Positions 43,860-54,976 of a stretch of DNA of 64,000 nt are shown here, in pieces. Source of the stretch: Ascarosepion bandense (taxonomy: Eukaryota; Mollusca; Cephalopoda; Sepiida; Sepiidae); the NCBI GenBank assembly GCA_037127315.1, contig JBBBDQ010001944.1:1039001-1103000 (forward strand). The letters run 5' to 3'. The notes below the pieces were generated by a model, which saw only the letters and a program-made list of their open reading frames with translations, ran no database searches and was not told where the DNA came from. The position numbers and the translations under genes were made by a program. Within the stretch, counting starts at the first letter, position 1. Each line of letters begins with the position of its first letter.

Positions 43860-43994
43860 ACTTTTTTCTGCTCTGCTTACGTTTTTTTTTTTTTTTTTTT
43901 GTGGGGTGTACGTACTGGCTCGGTCCTAATCGCTTTGGCTGATGTATATGTGCTTAACTCTTTCTTTTTTTACAACCATTTTTTCCTTCGGCGT

Positions 43995-44505
43995 ATATGC
44001 GCGGAGGTTTTCGCAGAGGACAGTCAAGAGTAACATTTCAATCTGAAGTCGCAATTGGATAGCCAAAAATGCAAATAACAAACCGAAAATACCGAATTCA
44101 AATAAGTATAACATTTAATTATCTTGTACGTGTTTTAGCAGAGGACGGTTAAGTGCAATATTTAAATCTGAAGGCGCATTAAGATAGCCAATGATGCAAA
44201 TTACAAACCGGAAAAACCTAAATCAAATAAGTACAACTATTTAAATATTTTGAAAGTGTTTTACCATAGGACGGTCAAGGGCAATATTTCAATCTGGGGG
44301 CGCACTGGGATAGCCAAAAATGCAATTACACTCCGGAAATACCAAAATGAAATAAGTACAACAATTTAAATATCTTGGAAATTTTTTAGCAGAGGATGGT
44401 CAAGTCCAACATTTAAATCTAAGGGCGCATTGGGATTTCCAAAGATTCAAATTACAAACTGGAAATACAAAAATCAAATAAGTACAATTTAAATATCATG
44501 GAATG
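43995..44505. repeat. Minisatellite, four units of about 122-125 bp
   Basis: Each unit carries TTTTAGCAGAGGACGGTCAAG, CAATATTTCAATCTG, GCGCATTGGGATAGCC and TCAAATAAGTACAA. Units begin near 44003, 44134, 44256 and 44380 and are diverged. Confidence 0.85.
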
Positions 44506-45139
44506 TTTTATTTATCCAAACGCTTTCGGCTATACTTTTAGCTATTATTAAGGATGAATTTTAATTTACTTTTAACTGCATAAGTCGTTTGTTTTATCTT
44601 TGTATCTAAAGTGACAGGAAGGTTTTCCTACAAAAATCAAATGCATAGTAACTATAAACAATATAAAACTTCACTTAGAAACATCAAAGAAATACACAAA
44701 TCTAGTTGACTAAAATGAGAAAATTAAATTATCTATTCCAAAATAATTAAAACTGCTAACCTTATTGTCAAAAATAATGATTCACCTGCAAGATCTACAT
44801 TAAAGAGAACCAATATTATTTACAAATTTACATGTCCTGTTTTTCTTGTTCAATCCAAATTACAATCAATAATTATATTAGATATGTACCACTAGATGTT
44901 TAACAAGAATACTCACGTTGCATCTCTCTGTCCATAACTCATTTAAATACACAAAAAGTTTTACTGAACTTTATCCGTAACAAGCTCGTCAATAATACAA
45001 ATGTATCATGCATAAATATATAAATAAGTCTAAAAAGAATGGAAACATTATTAACAAAAAATAAAAATAAAAATAATATCAACTCTGAACATGACCACAA
45101 TGTGCTGACCGTGTTTGGAAAATAAAACATCCCTATAAC
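44506..45139. other. Unassigned AT-rich sequence
   Basis: Nothing recognised. Confidence 0.3.
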
Positions 45140-45745
45140 TCTAGATACTTGTCTATATTTCTGAGATTAGGTAGTATTTACACTGTTTACATTAGTCAGA
45201 CAATTGTCCTCATCTTTGTTGCCATTTGCGACATTTCGGCCGTTGTACACTCTAACCTTCTTCAGGTGCTAAGTATTTCGAACTGAACCCATTATTACGA
45301 TCACTGGTGAACATCATTCTCATTCCATTTTGCGAAGTCTTGTTCCTAGTGAAGAGTTATCTCCCTCTAACCCGACTCTAATTTTTTGATAAAATTGGTT
45401 ACTGAACATTAAGTTCATAAGTCCCAGAAATTCAGTTATTCTTGCTTATAAGGACACATGGATATAGACTTTGTTTAGTTCCAATAGCTTAACCCAAAGT
45501 GTTGTGAGTTCAATACCAAGCTACAGCTTAGAGATTCCGATTAGAGGGAGATAACTCATGAGTTATCTCCCTCTAATCGCAAGTAATGAGAACAATATAT
45601 CCCAGTAATTGTAATAAAAGGTTCGGTTCGAAATTGCTAGCATCTGAAGGAGCCTGGAGTGTACAATAGCCGAAACGTCATACAAATAGCAACAAAGATG
45701 ACGACAATAGTCCGAATAATGTAAATAGTATAAACTCTAGATACA
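45140..45745. repeat. Two inverted copies of repeat H7
   Basis: The left copy (45140-45400) reads plus. The right copy (about 45455-45745) is its inverse, and AGTTATCTCCCTCTAA occurs in both orientations around the centre. The motif CTGAAGAAGG...GGCCGAAA (minus on the left, near plus on the right at 45640) suggests a hammerhead-like relic, but an extra A precedes stem II. Confidence 0.7.
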
Positions 45746-46128
45746 AACATAAAACAATCTATATATTTAGTTAAGTGTAAAATAAAATTCTTCATATGTC
45801 AATTATCTACTGAAAAGAAAAATATAAGATCACACGAAACATTACACAAAAGAACCTTGGGTGTCAACTGGTCTAGAAGAAGGTAAACTCTGAATTCAAA
45901 TTAGCCTGAAGAAGGTTTGACTCTGTTAACTTCTATTGTTGCATTCGTATGCCAGTCTCTGTGCATGTATTTTTAAACAAAACAACAACAAAAAAGAGGA
46001 GTGAGAAAGAAAACGATTTCTAAGAGACATCCTCTTTATAATTCAATATAGCTGACTGGACAAGGTTTTGTGGTTTGTTTGTCATTATTAAAGAAATTTG
46101 CATAAAAGAATGATTTTTGCATTGATAT

Positions 46129-46130
<2 letters not shown>
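45746..46130. other. Unassigned sequence with a repeat near 45850-45915
   Basis: GTCAACTGG..TAGAAGAAGGTAAACT (45860-45895) recurs inverted at 49098-49135. Nothing else recognised. Confidence 0.4.
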
Positions 46131-46190
<60 letters not shown>

Positions 46191-46304
46191 TAAAAGAGTT
46201 GCTCGTTGGACCAGCAGACGGTAGATAAAAAAAACACTAGGCTCAGTGCATAATCAAAACAAATTGATCTCAAACTGCAGAGCTAACATTATGTCAAAGG
46301 ACCG

Positions 46305-46402
46305 AACACACACCACTTAGTTGCGACCTAGGTTTCGACCACACTGGTCTCTTTAGGCAAAATAATCGAAAAGTAGGTTGCAAGTAAGTGGTGTGTGTTC
46401 GA
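46305..46402 (-). repeat. Family H2 hammerhead-like motif inside an inverted repeat
   Basis: The core 46321-46360 on the minus strand reads stem I UUGC/GCAA, box CUAAAGA, a perfect 5-bp stem II (GACCA/UGGUC), GAAA, stem III ACC/GGU with loop UA, and C at the cleavage site. G5 is A, normally fatal for activity. GAACACACACCACTT and its inverse flank the core, so stem I can extend far outward. Confidence 0.6.
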
Positions 46403-46429
46403 TTCTTGAAAATATGTATATATGATAGA

Positions 46430-46484
46430 TAGATAGATAGAGAATGAGTGAGAAGGAGTGTATATGTGTGTATGTGTGTGTATA

Positions 46485-46517
<33 letters not shown>

Positions 46518-46525
46518 TCTATGTC
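46430..46525. repeat. (GATA)n and (GT)n microsatellites
   Basis: Short GATA run then GT-rich tract. The Thr/His frame across it is a by-product. Confidence 0.85.
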
Positions 46526-46539
46526 ACAACTTATTTTTC

Positions 46540-47240
46540 TTTCCAATCTATAACTAAACTGTCCAAAACTATGAAGGAAACAATATTACCTGGTTTTATC
46601 TAGAATTCTGTCCGCCATAGCAAAATCCGAAAGTAGTTTTTTTTTCTTCTGAAAATCATACCCCAAAAAATGCTAGTGAATAATTTTCTAATATCACATG
46701 TCGTTATTGATGCTTAGGTGTCTTCGTTATTTGAAAATCGATATCCTTTTATTATTAGCGATTGATTTCTTTTTATTTTATTTTATTTTATTTTTATTTT
46801 ATTTTTTTTACTTTTTTCTCATCACTGTCTTTGGTGCGTTGAAAAGGCGGATTCTTCAGACAGGAAAATAAAAATAATAAGATTTGTCTCTTTGATGCCT
46901 AACGATAATTTCACCATCCAGTCAGCTTCACTTAATGATAAAGAGGTCTCCTAGAAATCTATCGGAATTTCAATCACTCCTTCTGTCTCCCTCCCTCCCT
47001 CTATTTCTTTTCTTTTTAAACATGTGCTCACAGAGACTCGCTTACGCTCAAATACAACAATACACGCACACACATATATGTATGTATATTAGTTGAAGAA
47101 GCTGTCAACGTAGGGTAAGAGGTCAAGATCTGCATTGTAGTTTAATATGATGATAAATCAATCTTCTTGTTCCAGACATGGTGAAGTTTATTAATAAATG
47201 TATTAGGGATACAACGATTCAAGCCCTTTCTGCTCTTTGC
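46540..47240. other. Unassigned AT-rich sequence
   Basis: Contains a (TTTTA)n tract at about 46767-46808. No gene. Confidence 0.4.
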
Positions 47241-47245
47241 AAAGC

Positions 47246-47335
47246 TAACATTATATCAAAGGACCGAACACACACCACGTACTTGCGACCTAGGTTTCGA
47301 CCACAGTGGTATCTTTAGGCAAAGAGACCAGTGTG
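47246..47335 (-). repeat. Family H2 hammerhead-like motif, second copy
   Basis: Core 47283-47322 is nearly the same as 46321-46360, sharing CUAAAGA, GAAA and CCUAGGUC. Stem II has a terminal U-C mismatch. The flank GACCGAACACACACCAC is shared on one side only. Confidence 0.6.
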
Positions 47336-47682
47336 AGACTATCATGGCAAATGCTGAAATAATCGCCATTATATGGTTCTACCATTTCATATATTTACAG
47401 TTATAACAGTTGCACAGATTAAGATCATCCTCAATTTCTCACGTGTTCTAGAAATAGAAAGTCATTTTTACTCAGAACATTTTGGTAGAACTACCAGTTT
47501 ATGAAACAGATTCACGAGTGAGTGCTTCTCTGATCAGCCCACGCCAACTGACAACATTCCCTGTTTTCCTTATAATATTCACAAAGTTTATAAGGCAATA
47601 GAACTAGAGAGAGTTATATCCCGCACCATGTCGATACAAAACTGAAACATTCACGTAATAACTTGAGTAATGTTCATGAAGT

Positions 47683-47988
47683 GCGTTGTGGTGCAGTAAA
47701 TATGGACTCGGAACGAGAAATCGGAGAGCTGAGTTCGAATTCCACTTGAATTCGTTGCATTCACTTACGCGCAAATACCCTTCGGAAAGGTATTAATCCA
47801 AGTCTTCTCCCCCCAGCTATGTGTTAAATAGCAGGACAGATTAAATTTTATATACTTGGTTGGTAATCAGTCTATCACAGAAAGTAATGGCAACATACTG
47901 CGGGAAAAATCTTCTGCCCAGTCAGTTATGTCTATTTCGAGACCTGATCTCACAAGCACGTATCAGGTATAGCACCTGACTGACTGTT
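47683..47988 (+). mobile_element. SINE family S1, full length
   Basis: Box A TGGTGCAGTAA, box B GAGTTCGAATTCC, complete body with degraded hairpin (GTCTATTTCGAGAC). Confidence 0.85.
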
Positions 47989-48094
47989 TGCAAATAGTCC
48001 AGTCAGATCAAGACTTTTAAAAAGTATGTCATGCATAGCCTACAAATACGTTCAGAAATAGGTATGTTCAGCTATAATTTAATCGTTTTCTCAG

Positions 48095-48620
48095 ATCAAT
48101 AGTTAAAAGTAAAGCCTGTAAAAATATCATTTTGAACCTCATAAAGAGGAGAGTACTGGATTGCTATGTGATGTCAGTTCTTCAATATGGCAGTTGATGT
48201 TGGACAATATCTTCGAGGATGAAGGAAACACTTGAAGCAGCTGAAATGTGGTTATACAGAAGGATGCTGCAAATACCATGAATCGAGCATGTGAGCAATG
48301 ATGAGGTTTTGGAAATAATAGAAACGAAAAGGAAATTAATACTGAGCATCAGGAAGAGACAACTAAAGTTCCTGGGACATGCATTGAGGAAAGAGAGCTT
48401 GGAGAACCTGATACTAACAGGCCAGATAGAGGGAAAATGAGACAGAGGAAAGCAGTGGATAACACATTTGAAGGACCTGATCAGGTGAATGACAGAACGA
48501 GGGTTGCATGGTGCAGCAGAAGAAAGCGTGCTAAGAGCCATCAGGAACAGGGAGACGTGGAAGGCCATGATAGCCTCCGTCCTGAAAGGAGATGGCAAAT
48601 AAAAGAAGACACTGGTGTTC
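48095..48620 (+). mobile_element. RTE-like LINE 3' end
   Basis: Same order of blocks as 33965-34585 (AEMWLYRRMLQIP, SNDEVLEIIETKRKLILSIRKRQLKFLGHAL, LKDLIR, RETWKAMIASVLKG) with a short AAAAGAAG end. Confidence 0.85.
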
Positions 48621-48734
48621 ATAACGTATTTTTGATTGAACACAAAGACATTTCTTACTTATGCATTTCGTAGCTGTTGTATACGTTCTAAGATAGCTTT
48701 GAAAGAATGAAGTTTGTTATCTTGATAACGATGA

Positions 48735-49080
48735 TACTTCAGAACTTGTGTAATGTCACTGCAGAATCACAAACAAAGAACAGTACCAAATGGCGGTAAC
48801 CAAATCACTTCAGAATTTCAACAACAACAAAAAAATTGTCCAGGAGTTGTAACTCATAAGAAAATGGCATTTATCCAGGCCGACATGTCCTGCTTTCTAC
48901 TGGTAGATATTTCACACAACATGGAACAAAAAACTAGGAAGGAAACGTACATCAAAAATTGAAAAAGAAATAAGACAGAGAACTTTTTGAGAAATATATT
49001 TACCCGAAAAACTGTGTTAATAGAAATCTTTCATAGATTTCGAAAAAATGATATGCCTTGGGCAAAATAACCTGACCAAA
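48735..49080. repeat. Left arm of a 1.4-kb inverted repeat
   Basis: Reverse complement of about 49728-50132. Exact words shared include GGCATTTATCCAGGCCGACA, TGTCCTGCTTTCTACTGGTA and AGTACCAAATGGCGGTAACC. Confidence 0.9.
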
Positions 49081-49727
49081 CCCTTTCAGGCTGGTTTGAA
49101 TCTAGTTTACCTTCTTCTATACCAGTCAACACCAAAATTTGTCCTGCTGTTTTACCCATAGCTAGAGGGAGAAGAGATGAACTCATATCTTTCTAAGGAA
49201 AACTGTTGTGTAGTATTTTTCGCACTGAAGGTCATAATCGTGCTATGCCAGTTGCTAATTGCCTTAACGTGCCCAAAATGTTAGGAACTTGGAAATCTTC
49301 CAATGAAAGCTGACTCCTTACTATTCGGCCAGTAGTTCTAGTGAACTCCAATAGAACTCTAAAGAACTCCTATTAGCTTCTCAAGAACTTCCTGTTAACT
49401 CTTATTAGTATAGGAGGAAGAGTCCATTATCTGATAAATAGGTGTGTTACCCCATAACAGAAACGTAAGTGAATATAAGGTACCCTATTGAAATTCGAAC
49501 TAGGTTCTCTGTTTTCTCAATACGAGCCGCAAATCCATTACTCTATCGTATTGCTAAAGAATGCCAAAATCTTCCTTATGGACTCATACTTCCATTAACA
49601 TTCTCTGTCATTTCACACATCACGTTCATCAGTACGATTTTGTCTCTCTATCTTTTTAGTAGTAAAAATTAAAAATAAAGAATCTGTAACTTGAAAACTA
49701 GTCCCTCGAAACTACTAAGTTGAACAT
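49081..49727. other. Spacer of the inverted repeat, with SINE remnant
   Basis: Holds a diverged minus-strand S1 head (49463-49560: TCGAACTAGG as inverted box B, ACGAGCCGCAAATCCATTA). The rest is unassigned. Confidence 0.5.
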
Positions 49728-50132
49728 CATGGTTATTTTGCACAAGGCATATTATTTCTACTGCGGCTCTAATGATTTAGATGGCTCGTGGTCGTGAACT
49801 GAACAGTTAGTGCTATTGGCTGTCGAAATTTATGAAAGATTTCTATTAACACAGTTTTTCACGTAAATATATTTCGCAAAAATGTTCGCTGTCATTTCTT
49901 TTTCCATTTTTGGTGTAAGTTTCCTTCCTAAGTTTTTATTCGATGTTGTGTGAAATATCTACCAGTAGAAAGCAGGACATGTCGGCCTGGATAAATGCCA
50001 TTTTCTTATGAGTTACAACTCCAAGACAATTTTTTTGTTGTTGTTGAAATTCTGAAGTGATTTGGTTACCGCCATTTGGTACTGTTCTTTGTTTGTGATT
50101 TTGCAGAGACATTACACAAGTTCTGAAGTATC
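49728..50132. repeat. Right arm of the 1.4-kb inverted repeat
   Basis: Inverse of 48735-49080, slightly longer because of small insertions (49760-49850). Confidence 0.9.
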
Positions 50133-50379
50133 CTTATAAAAAAAAGTAAATAAATAAACATTCGACATTCGTTAAGCAGCCATTACTACTGTCGGGTGAA
50201 ATTCATAAAATCTTTCCCTTAAAATGTTTTTTTAGAAAAATAGGTTTCTCGAGTTCAATAGCTGTTATCGCATATTGAAGTATTGAGTGTGGCTTCTTAT
50301 TTCACCATTTATTTGTAGTGTGGAATATCGACCTTGTTCATGTCATTATTTTCTCTTTGAGATACGTGTGTTAACCATT

Positions 50380-50705
50380 TTAGCTTTTGTTGAAAGGGTG
50401 ATAGGGTTTATGTTATTTGATGCGAAGGCAGAGGGTTCTATCACTCGCTTCACATTCATTCTCAGTCTTATATATAGGTTTATCATTTGTTTCCTGTTTA
50501 GGGTTGGGTTTCTGCTTCCTTCTAAAGAGATTTTACACGACACAAAATTAATTGAAAATTAGTAAGCGTACATAGGTGCGACTAATGTGTGGTTCACACT
50601 CCTCTCCTGTTATACGGTTCACACTCCTCCCCGGTTATACGGTTATCCCTTGTTTTCTATTTTAGGACTGGTTTTCCGATTCTTTCTAAAGTCTTTCAAT
50701 TTTCT
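50380..50705 (+). repeat. Diverged relatives of the LINE 5' monomer
   Basis: Two or three units with TTCACACTCCTCCCC, ATCCCTTGTTTTCTATTTTAGG and CTTTCTAAAG resemble the monomers at 42.6-43.2 kb read in reverse. Similarity is partial. Confidence 0.5.
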
Positions 50706-51420
50706 GTCTGCTCACAAAACCTCCTTGCATTTTAATCTCATTATTGCCTTGTTTGAGATGAACTGATTAAAAACTAAAATTCTTTTTTTTTTGCTGTAGC
50801 GTTAAAAATGGTGAAAAATGGTGTTTTTTATCAAAATCTACAGGCTTCACTCACTCAAAGACATTTTTAATTATTGATCTTAGAAACTGGTTGTCTACAG
50901 AAGAAATGAAAAAAAAATATTAGTGAGAAATGTCGATTTCACAGCCTTTGTGGTCAATCAAAAATTCGTTATTATTATTTTCGTAAGACAAGGTTTCTTT
51001 CCTAGATGGGGATGGACGGTAGAATTGTTTACAGTAACTGCGTAAATATATAAACTGTCATTTCTAGACTGAAAGAAAAACAATATCGATTACATTTGTC
51101 CTTGGTAAAATTCCAAATGAAAACCACATTGAAAAGTAAAAAAAAAAACACTTCTACAGTGGAAAATTGTTGTACAAAATATATTTTTTCTAACCATTAA
51201 TAATTAAAGTGAAATTATATGCATGAAACAAATTGTGGCAGACTGTAATTATTCGAACATAAGATATTCGGGCATAATAAAAAAGAGGTAGCTGCACCGT
51301 CTCTTCATGAAGAATAATTATTTTTTATGTTACAAAGTTTTCCTGCCTCTGTTATCTCAATTATATTAATACAATCTGAAAGGCTGTACATGCAACGGTT
51401 CGAGTGTAGCAAAAACTCTT
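50706..51420. other. Unassigned AT-rich sequence
   Basis: No gene or repeat recognised. Confidence 0.3.
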
Positions 51421-51424
51421 CGGC

Positions 51425-51460
<36 letters not shown>

Positions 51461-51671
51461 GAATGGCAAGCCACTAACTCGCTCCCATATCGGTGTCATA
51501 TGCTGTGCAGCCAGAGGAGGCCTATATGTTTAAAACCTGGTTAGCAAGTAAGTGGTGAACGTTTTGTTCGATAACATATCGTTGGCTTTATATATTCAGT
51601 TTGTTTGATTGCGCATTGACCAGTTTTTTTTAAATAACCGTTTACTAGTATACCAAGTACCTCTTTCACTG

Positions 51672-51719
<48 letters not shown>

Positions 51720-51848
51720 TAAGCAATGAAAGTTTACTACGTCTAAACATCGTACTTTGGTTTTAATTTCAAATGAAAATATACAAAAATTGTCCAAAAT
51801 TTGGATTTTTTTTATTATGCTGGTTGTAAGCTTCTTTATTTCTATTTC

Positions 51849-51910
<62 letters not shown>

Positions 51911-51913
<3 letters not shown>

Positions 51914-52390
51914 GTTTTAGAACATGTACATAATTTCTTCTATATATGCCCTCTTCCCTACAATCATATGTTTCTTTCAATGTTTGGATTTAAACACTTC
52001 CTCAGGGAAAATAAAGGTTTGGAATCATTCTCTGTTTATATTTGGTTCGTTGTTTTCGTGTGGATTGGTTGGGGTTATTGGTAGTTAAGTGAATGTCTCG
52101 TTTTGACCGTTAGACTTTTGAAGAATTTGGTGTGTAAGTGTGAAATTGTTGATTAATGGTATTATCTGTTGGAGTGTATGTTTAATTTTTTATCGGTTGG
52201 GTATATCTTTGGTTAGGATTTCTAAGAGGGCGCTGTTAATTGGTCATTTTTATGGTCGGCTATCATTTAATTGGTTGATGTCTGCTGTTAGTGGACCTAA
52301 TTCATGTATTTATTTTTGATCCTGTGTCTAGGTTTTCATAGACGTGATAGGGGTGGCCAGTTTTTTCTTTCTAATTTAGATTTTTTCGAT

Positions 52391-52440
<50 letters not shown>

Positions 52441-52578
52441 TATACCCCTCTTCTCCTCTTTCTTCCTTCTTTTTCTTTCTCTTCTTCTTTTCCCCTTTCT
52501 CTTTTTTTTTTCTTTTATTCAAGTTTGGAGTATAATTGTATTTAGGCGAAGTTATTTCAAGAAATCTAAATTTGTGTA
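51911..52578 (-). repeat. PLE terminal repeat, left (inverted)
   Basis: Inverse of 54932-55587 from GTTTTAGAACATGTACATAA inward to TTTCAAGAAATCTAAATTTG. A (TA)n at 52398-52431 is an expansion absent from the right arm. Holds a hammerhead-like fold at 51952-52008 on the minus strand. Confidence 0.85.
51952..52008 (-). ncRNA. PLE hammerhead-like ribozyme, left repeat
   Basis: Minus strand: box CUGAGGA, 7-bp stem II (AGUGUUU/AAACAUU, one G-U), GAAA, stem III with a G-G mismatch and one A-A mismatch, A at the cleavage site, stem I UUUUCC/GGGAAG. It is on the coding strand, downstream of the coding region. Confidence 0.6.
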
Positions 52579-52619
52579 TTTTGGGAAGTAAATGCGAATT
52601 AGCGTTTTATCAGTTTTTT

Positions 52620-53225
52620 GTATAAAGTTGTATGTTTAATCTTAATTTTAAGCTTAGAGGGTCGTTTTTTTCCTTTAATTTCTCTTTCCTTTTTTCCCCC
52701 TTTTTTATGTCTTCTTTTTTCTATAAATTATCGTTTGGAATCTTATTTATTTATTTTAATTTTTTTTATATATTTTATTTATTTAGATATTTTGTGGGCA
52801 TTAGATCTTATTTTAAGGATTTATTACATCGATTTTTCTGTAGCATTTTTTATCTTTTATAATAATAAAAATATTTATTCAAATTCCCAGTATTTTGGTG
52901 GGAGGTGATTGTAGGGTTAGATCTTACGTGTGCTTACAGTTTATTTTTTGTATGATATAATTATTCTGAAGTAGTATATTTAATCTTGATTTTGAATGTA
53001 TGAATTTGGATTCTTTTTCAAGTTTGCGTACCATTTATTTCATTTTGATTTTTCTAGTACAGAATATTTTTTGTATTTGTATTTAAGTAAGGTTATTGTG
53101 TCAAGTAAGGTTATTGGTGTAGGCTTTAGTGATAGACCTTCCTTTAAGGATTTATTGGATCGATTTTTTTCTATAGCATTTTTTATCTTTCATAATGAGG
53201 ATATCAATCGAACTCTTTGTATTTC
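52620..53225 (-). repeat. PLE 3' UTR with about 330-bp tandem subrepeat
   Basis: TAGCATTTTTTATCTTT followed by ATAAT and later GATTGTAGGGTTA occurs at about 52842-52916 and again at about 53176-53244. The long plus-strand Phe-rich frames here are shadows. Confidence 0.65.
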
Positions 53226-53738
53226 TTAGCATGATTGTAGGGTTAAGTCCCTAATCTGCTTGCAGTTTACTGTGGTTTCGTGTCTCTGATTTAAGAGCTT
53301 GTTACTATTTATATATTTAAAGATCTCTATTTTTTCTTGAAGGCAGAGAAAGCATGGTTCTTTTATAGATTTTGCTGTTCTTGCTTTTTTGAGAATTTTC
53401 CATTTGACCTTAGGTGTTTTATTTTCGTTTTTTAATTTGCAAAAGTGTTTGGAGAGAGATGTCATGTTTTGTTTTTCTTTGTTATTGAAGGATGAGAGGT
53501 GATTGTAAAAGCGCTTTTTAAATACGTTCATAGTATTCCCAATATATATTTTTTCATCCTTAGGATTTTCTAAGGATGAAATCGAACACATATATATCAG
53601 AGATTTCGTCAGATATTTATTGGCCATGGGACATTGGTTGGGGCTTCTACAGTTACAGAGGTTGCTGTCATGGGACGAATTTGTATTCGTGTTGGATTTA
53701 TTTTTCCTGTGTATTTTCAATATTTTTGTGTTATGCAT
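53226..53738 (-). pseudogene. PLE GIY-YIG endonuclease domain
   Basis: A 170-codon frame. A Cys-rich linker (NLCNCRSPNQCPMANKYL) precedes the GIY-YIG core: IYMCSISS...KIYIGNT (the paired GIY and YIG strands), then FKKRFYNHLSSFNN with the catalytic Arg and the His/Asn of the PLE signature, SLSKHFCKLK, VKWKILKKA, and CFLCLQEKIEIFKY with the metal-binding Glu, ending LLNQRHETTVNC. Order and length fit the PLE endonuclease. It would cut target DNA for insertion. It is probably part of one long protein with the RT. Confidence 0.85.
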
Positions 53739-53776
53739 TTTGATTATTTTTTCTAGATTATTAGAACAGCTATAGC

Positions 53777-54301
53777 TTAATTTATGGTATTTTTATTAAA
53801 GAGTTTGCTTAGAGGGTTATTTTTGGGAAAGTGCTTCTCTATTAATTTAAGAAATTTATATCCCAGCTTGAAATTGACTGATTGGTTGAATGGAGGGTTA
53901 TACCATATTATTTCCCTGCTTCTATTTCTGCTTTTTGGACTTTTGAATTTTTCCATAAAACTGATTTTTGATGATTTATACCCGCTTTCATTAAGGATTC
54001 TATTATAAATTACCTTGTGTTTATCAAATATCTCTTTGTTGGATGAGTGTGTGTTAATGCGACGTTCAACTGATGATGGGATGTGCTTAACAATGGATGG
54101 TGAGTGATTAGAGTTGGGGTTTATATATATTGGGTTAGCTTTGTTTTTCATGTAAGGTTGGAAAGTGTTCGATACTAGGTCTAATGTTATGTCTAGGAAG
54201 TCTACTTGCTTGATATTGTGGTTAATTACTACGTTAAGGCCAAAGGATTTAAAGACTCTATGGATTAATTTTCTGGTTTTATCAACCAGTAGATTTATCA
54301 A
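53777..54301 (-). pseudogene. PLE region between RT and endonuclease
   Basis: A 174-codon frame with IKQVDFLDITLDL, YINPNSNHSPSIVKHIP, EIFDKHKVIYNRILNESGY, REIIWYNPPFN and FLKLIEKHFPKNN, the usual conserved run after the palm in PLE polymerases. It continues the RT frame after a break at about 54300. Confidence 0.85.
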
Positions 54302-54976
54302 TTATCATCAGTCCGTCGTCCCTATACAGTCTTATCCTGCTCCTTTCTATTTCCTTATGTGCAGTTAAGTTGTACAGTAAGAATAATCCGGTTAGATCCA
54401 AAGCTTCTGCAGAATCAAGTGCACCCATTGATAAATCAAAGTGCTTCTTTGAGTTCTTAGTTCACTGTTCGTTGTTGTGGATTATAACTGATTTCCTGCA
54501 GCTCCGGATAATTCTGATCTCATCCTCTGTGATGTCCGAGTAGAACTGAATAGGTTCTCCGAAATTGATGAGTAGAAGTTCACAATGTCAAATTACAAAA
54601 AAGTAGCTTCATTTTTTCCACCAATTTTTTCAAACCACTCGATTACGTCTACCGTACCTTTCCACTGCGTTAGTTTAATTTTGTTTTTTATCTGTTTGTT
54701 GACTCTTTCCAATATTGTTTTACTTATCCTACCTATTTCAGATTTGGTAGGGTTTATTATCCTTGTGGGCAATTTGCTGTAAAAATCAGGTTTGTGGTTC
54801 TTCAACAGTACATATGCTTCTTTCGTTGCTATTTTGGGGACTCGGTCACTTATTTTCAGTTTGTCTCTAATTAATTTATCTTCCTGGTTTATTCTGTCTA
54901 TGTGGTTTTTATGTTCTTTCTCTATTTTTAAAAAATACAAATTTAGATTTCTTGAAATAACTTGGCCTAAATACAA
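54302..54976 (-). pseudogene. PLE reverse transcriptase, N-terminal and palm
   Basis: A 127-codon frame (54976-54593) carries KIATKEAYVLLKNHKP, RIINPTKSEIGRISK and VIEWFEKI. After a stop and shifts, minus-strand text continues FDIVNFYSSISENLF (about 54570-54530), EALDLTGLFLLYNL (about 54400-54360) and the catalytic RLYRDDGLM (YRDDG at 54312-54326). The palm Asp pair is intact. Confidence 0.8.

Noticed and set aside
52304..53229. Plus-strand Phe/Leu-rich frames that look like membrane proteins
   Set aside because: T-rich antisense of the Penelope-like element terminal repeat and 3' UTR; no conserved motif.
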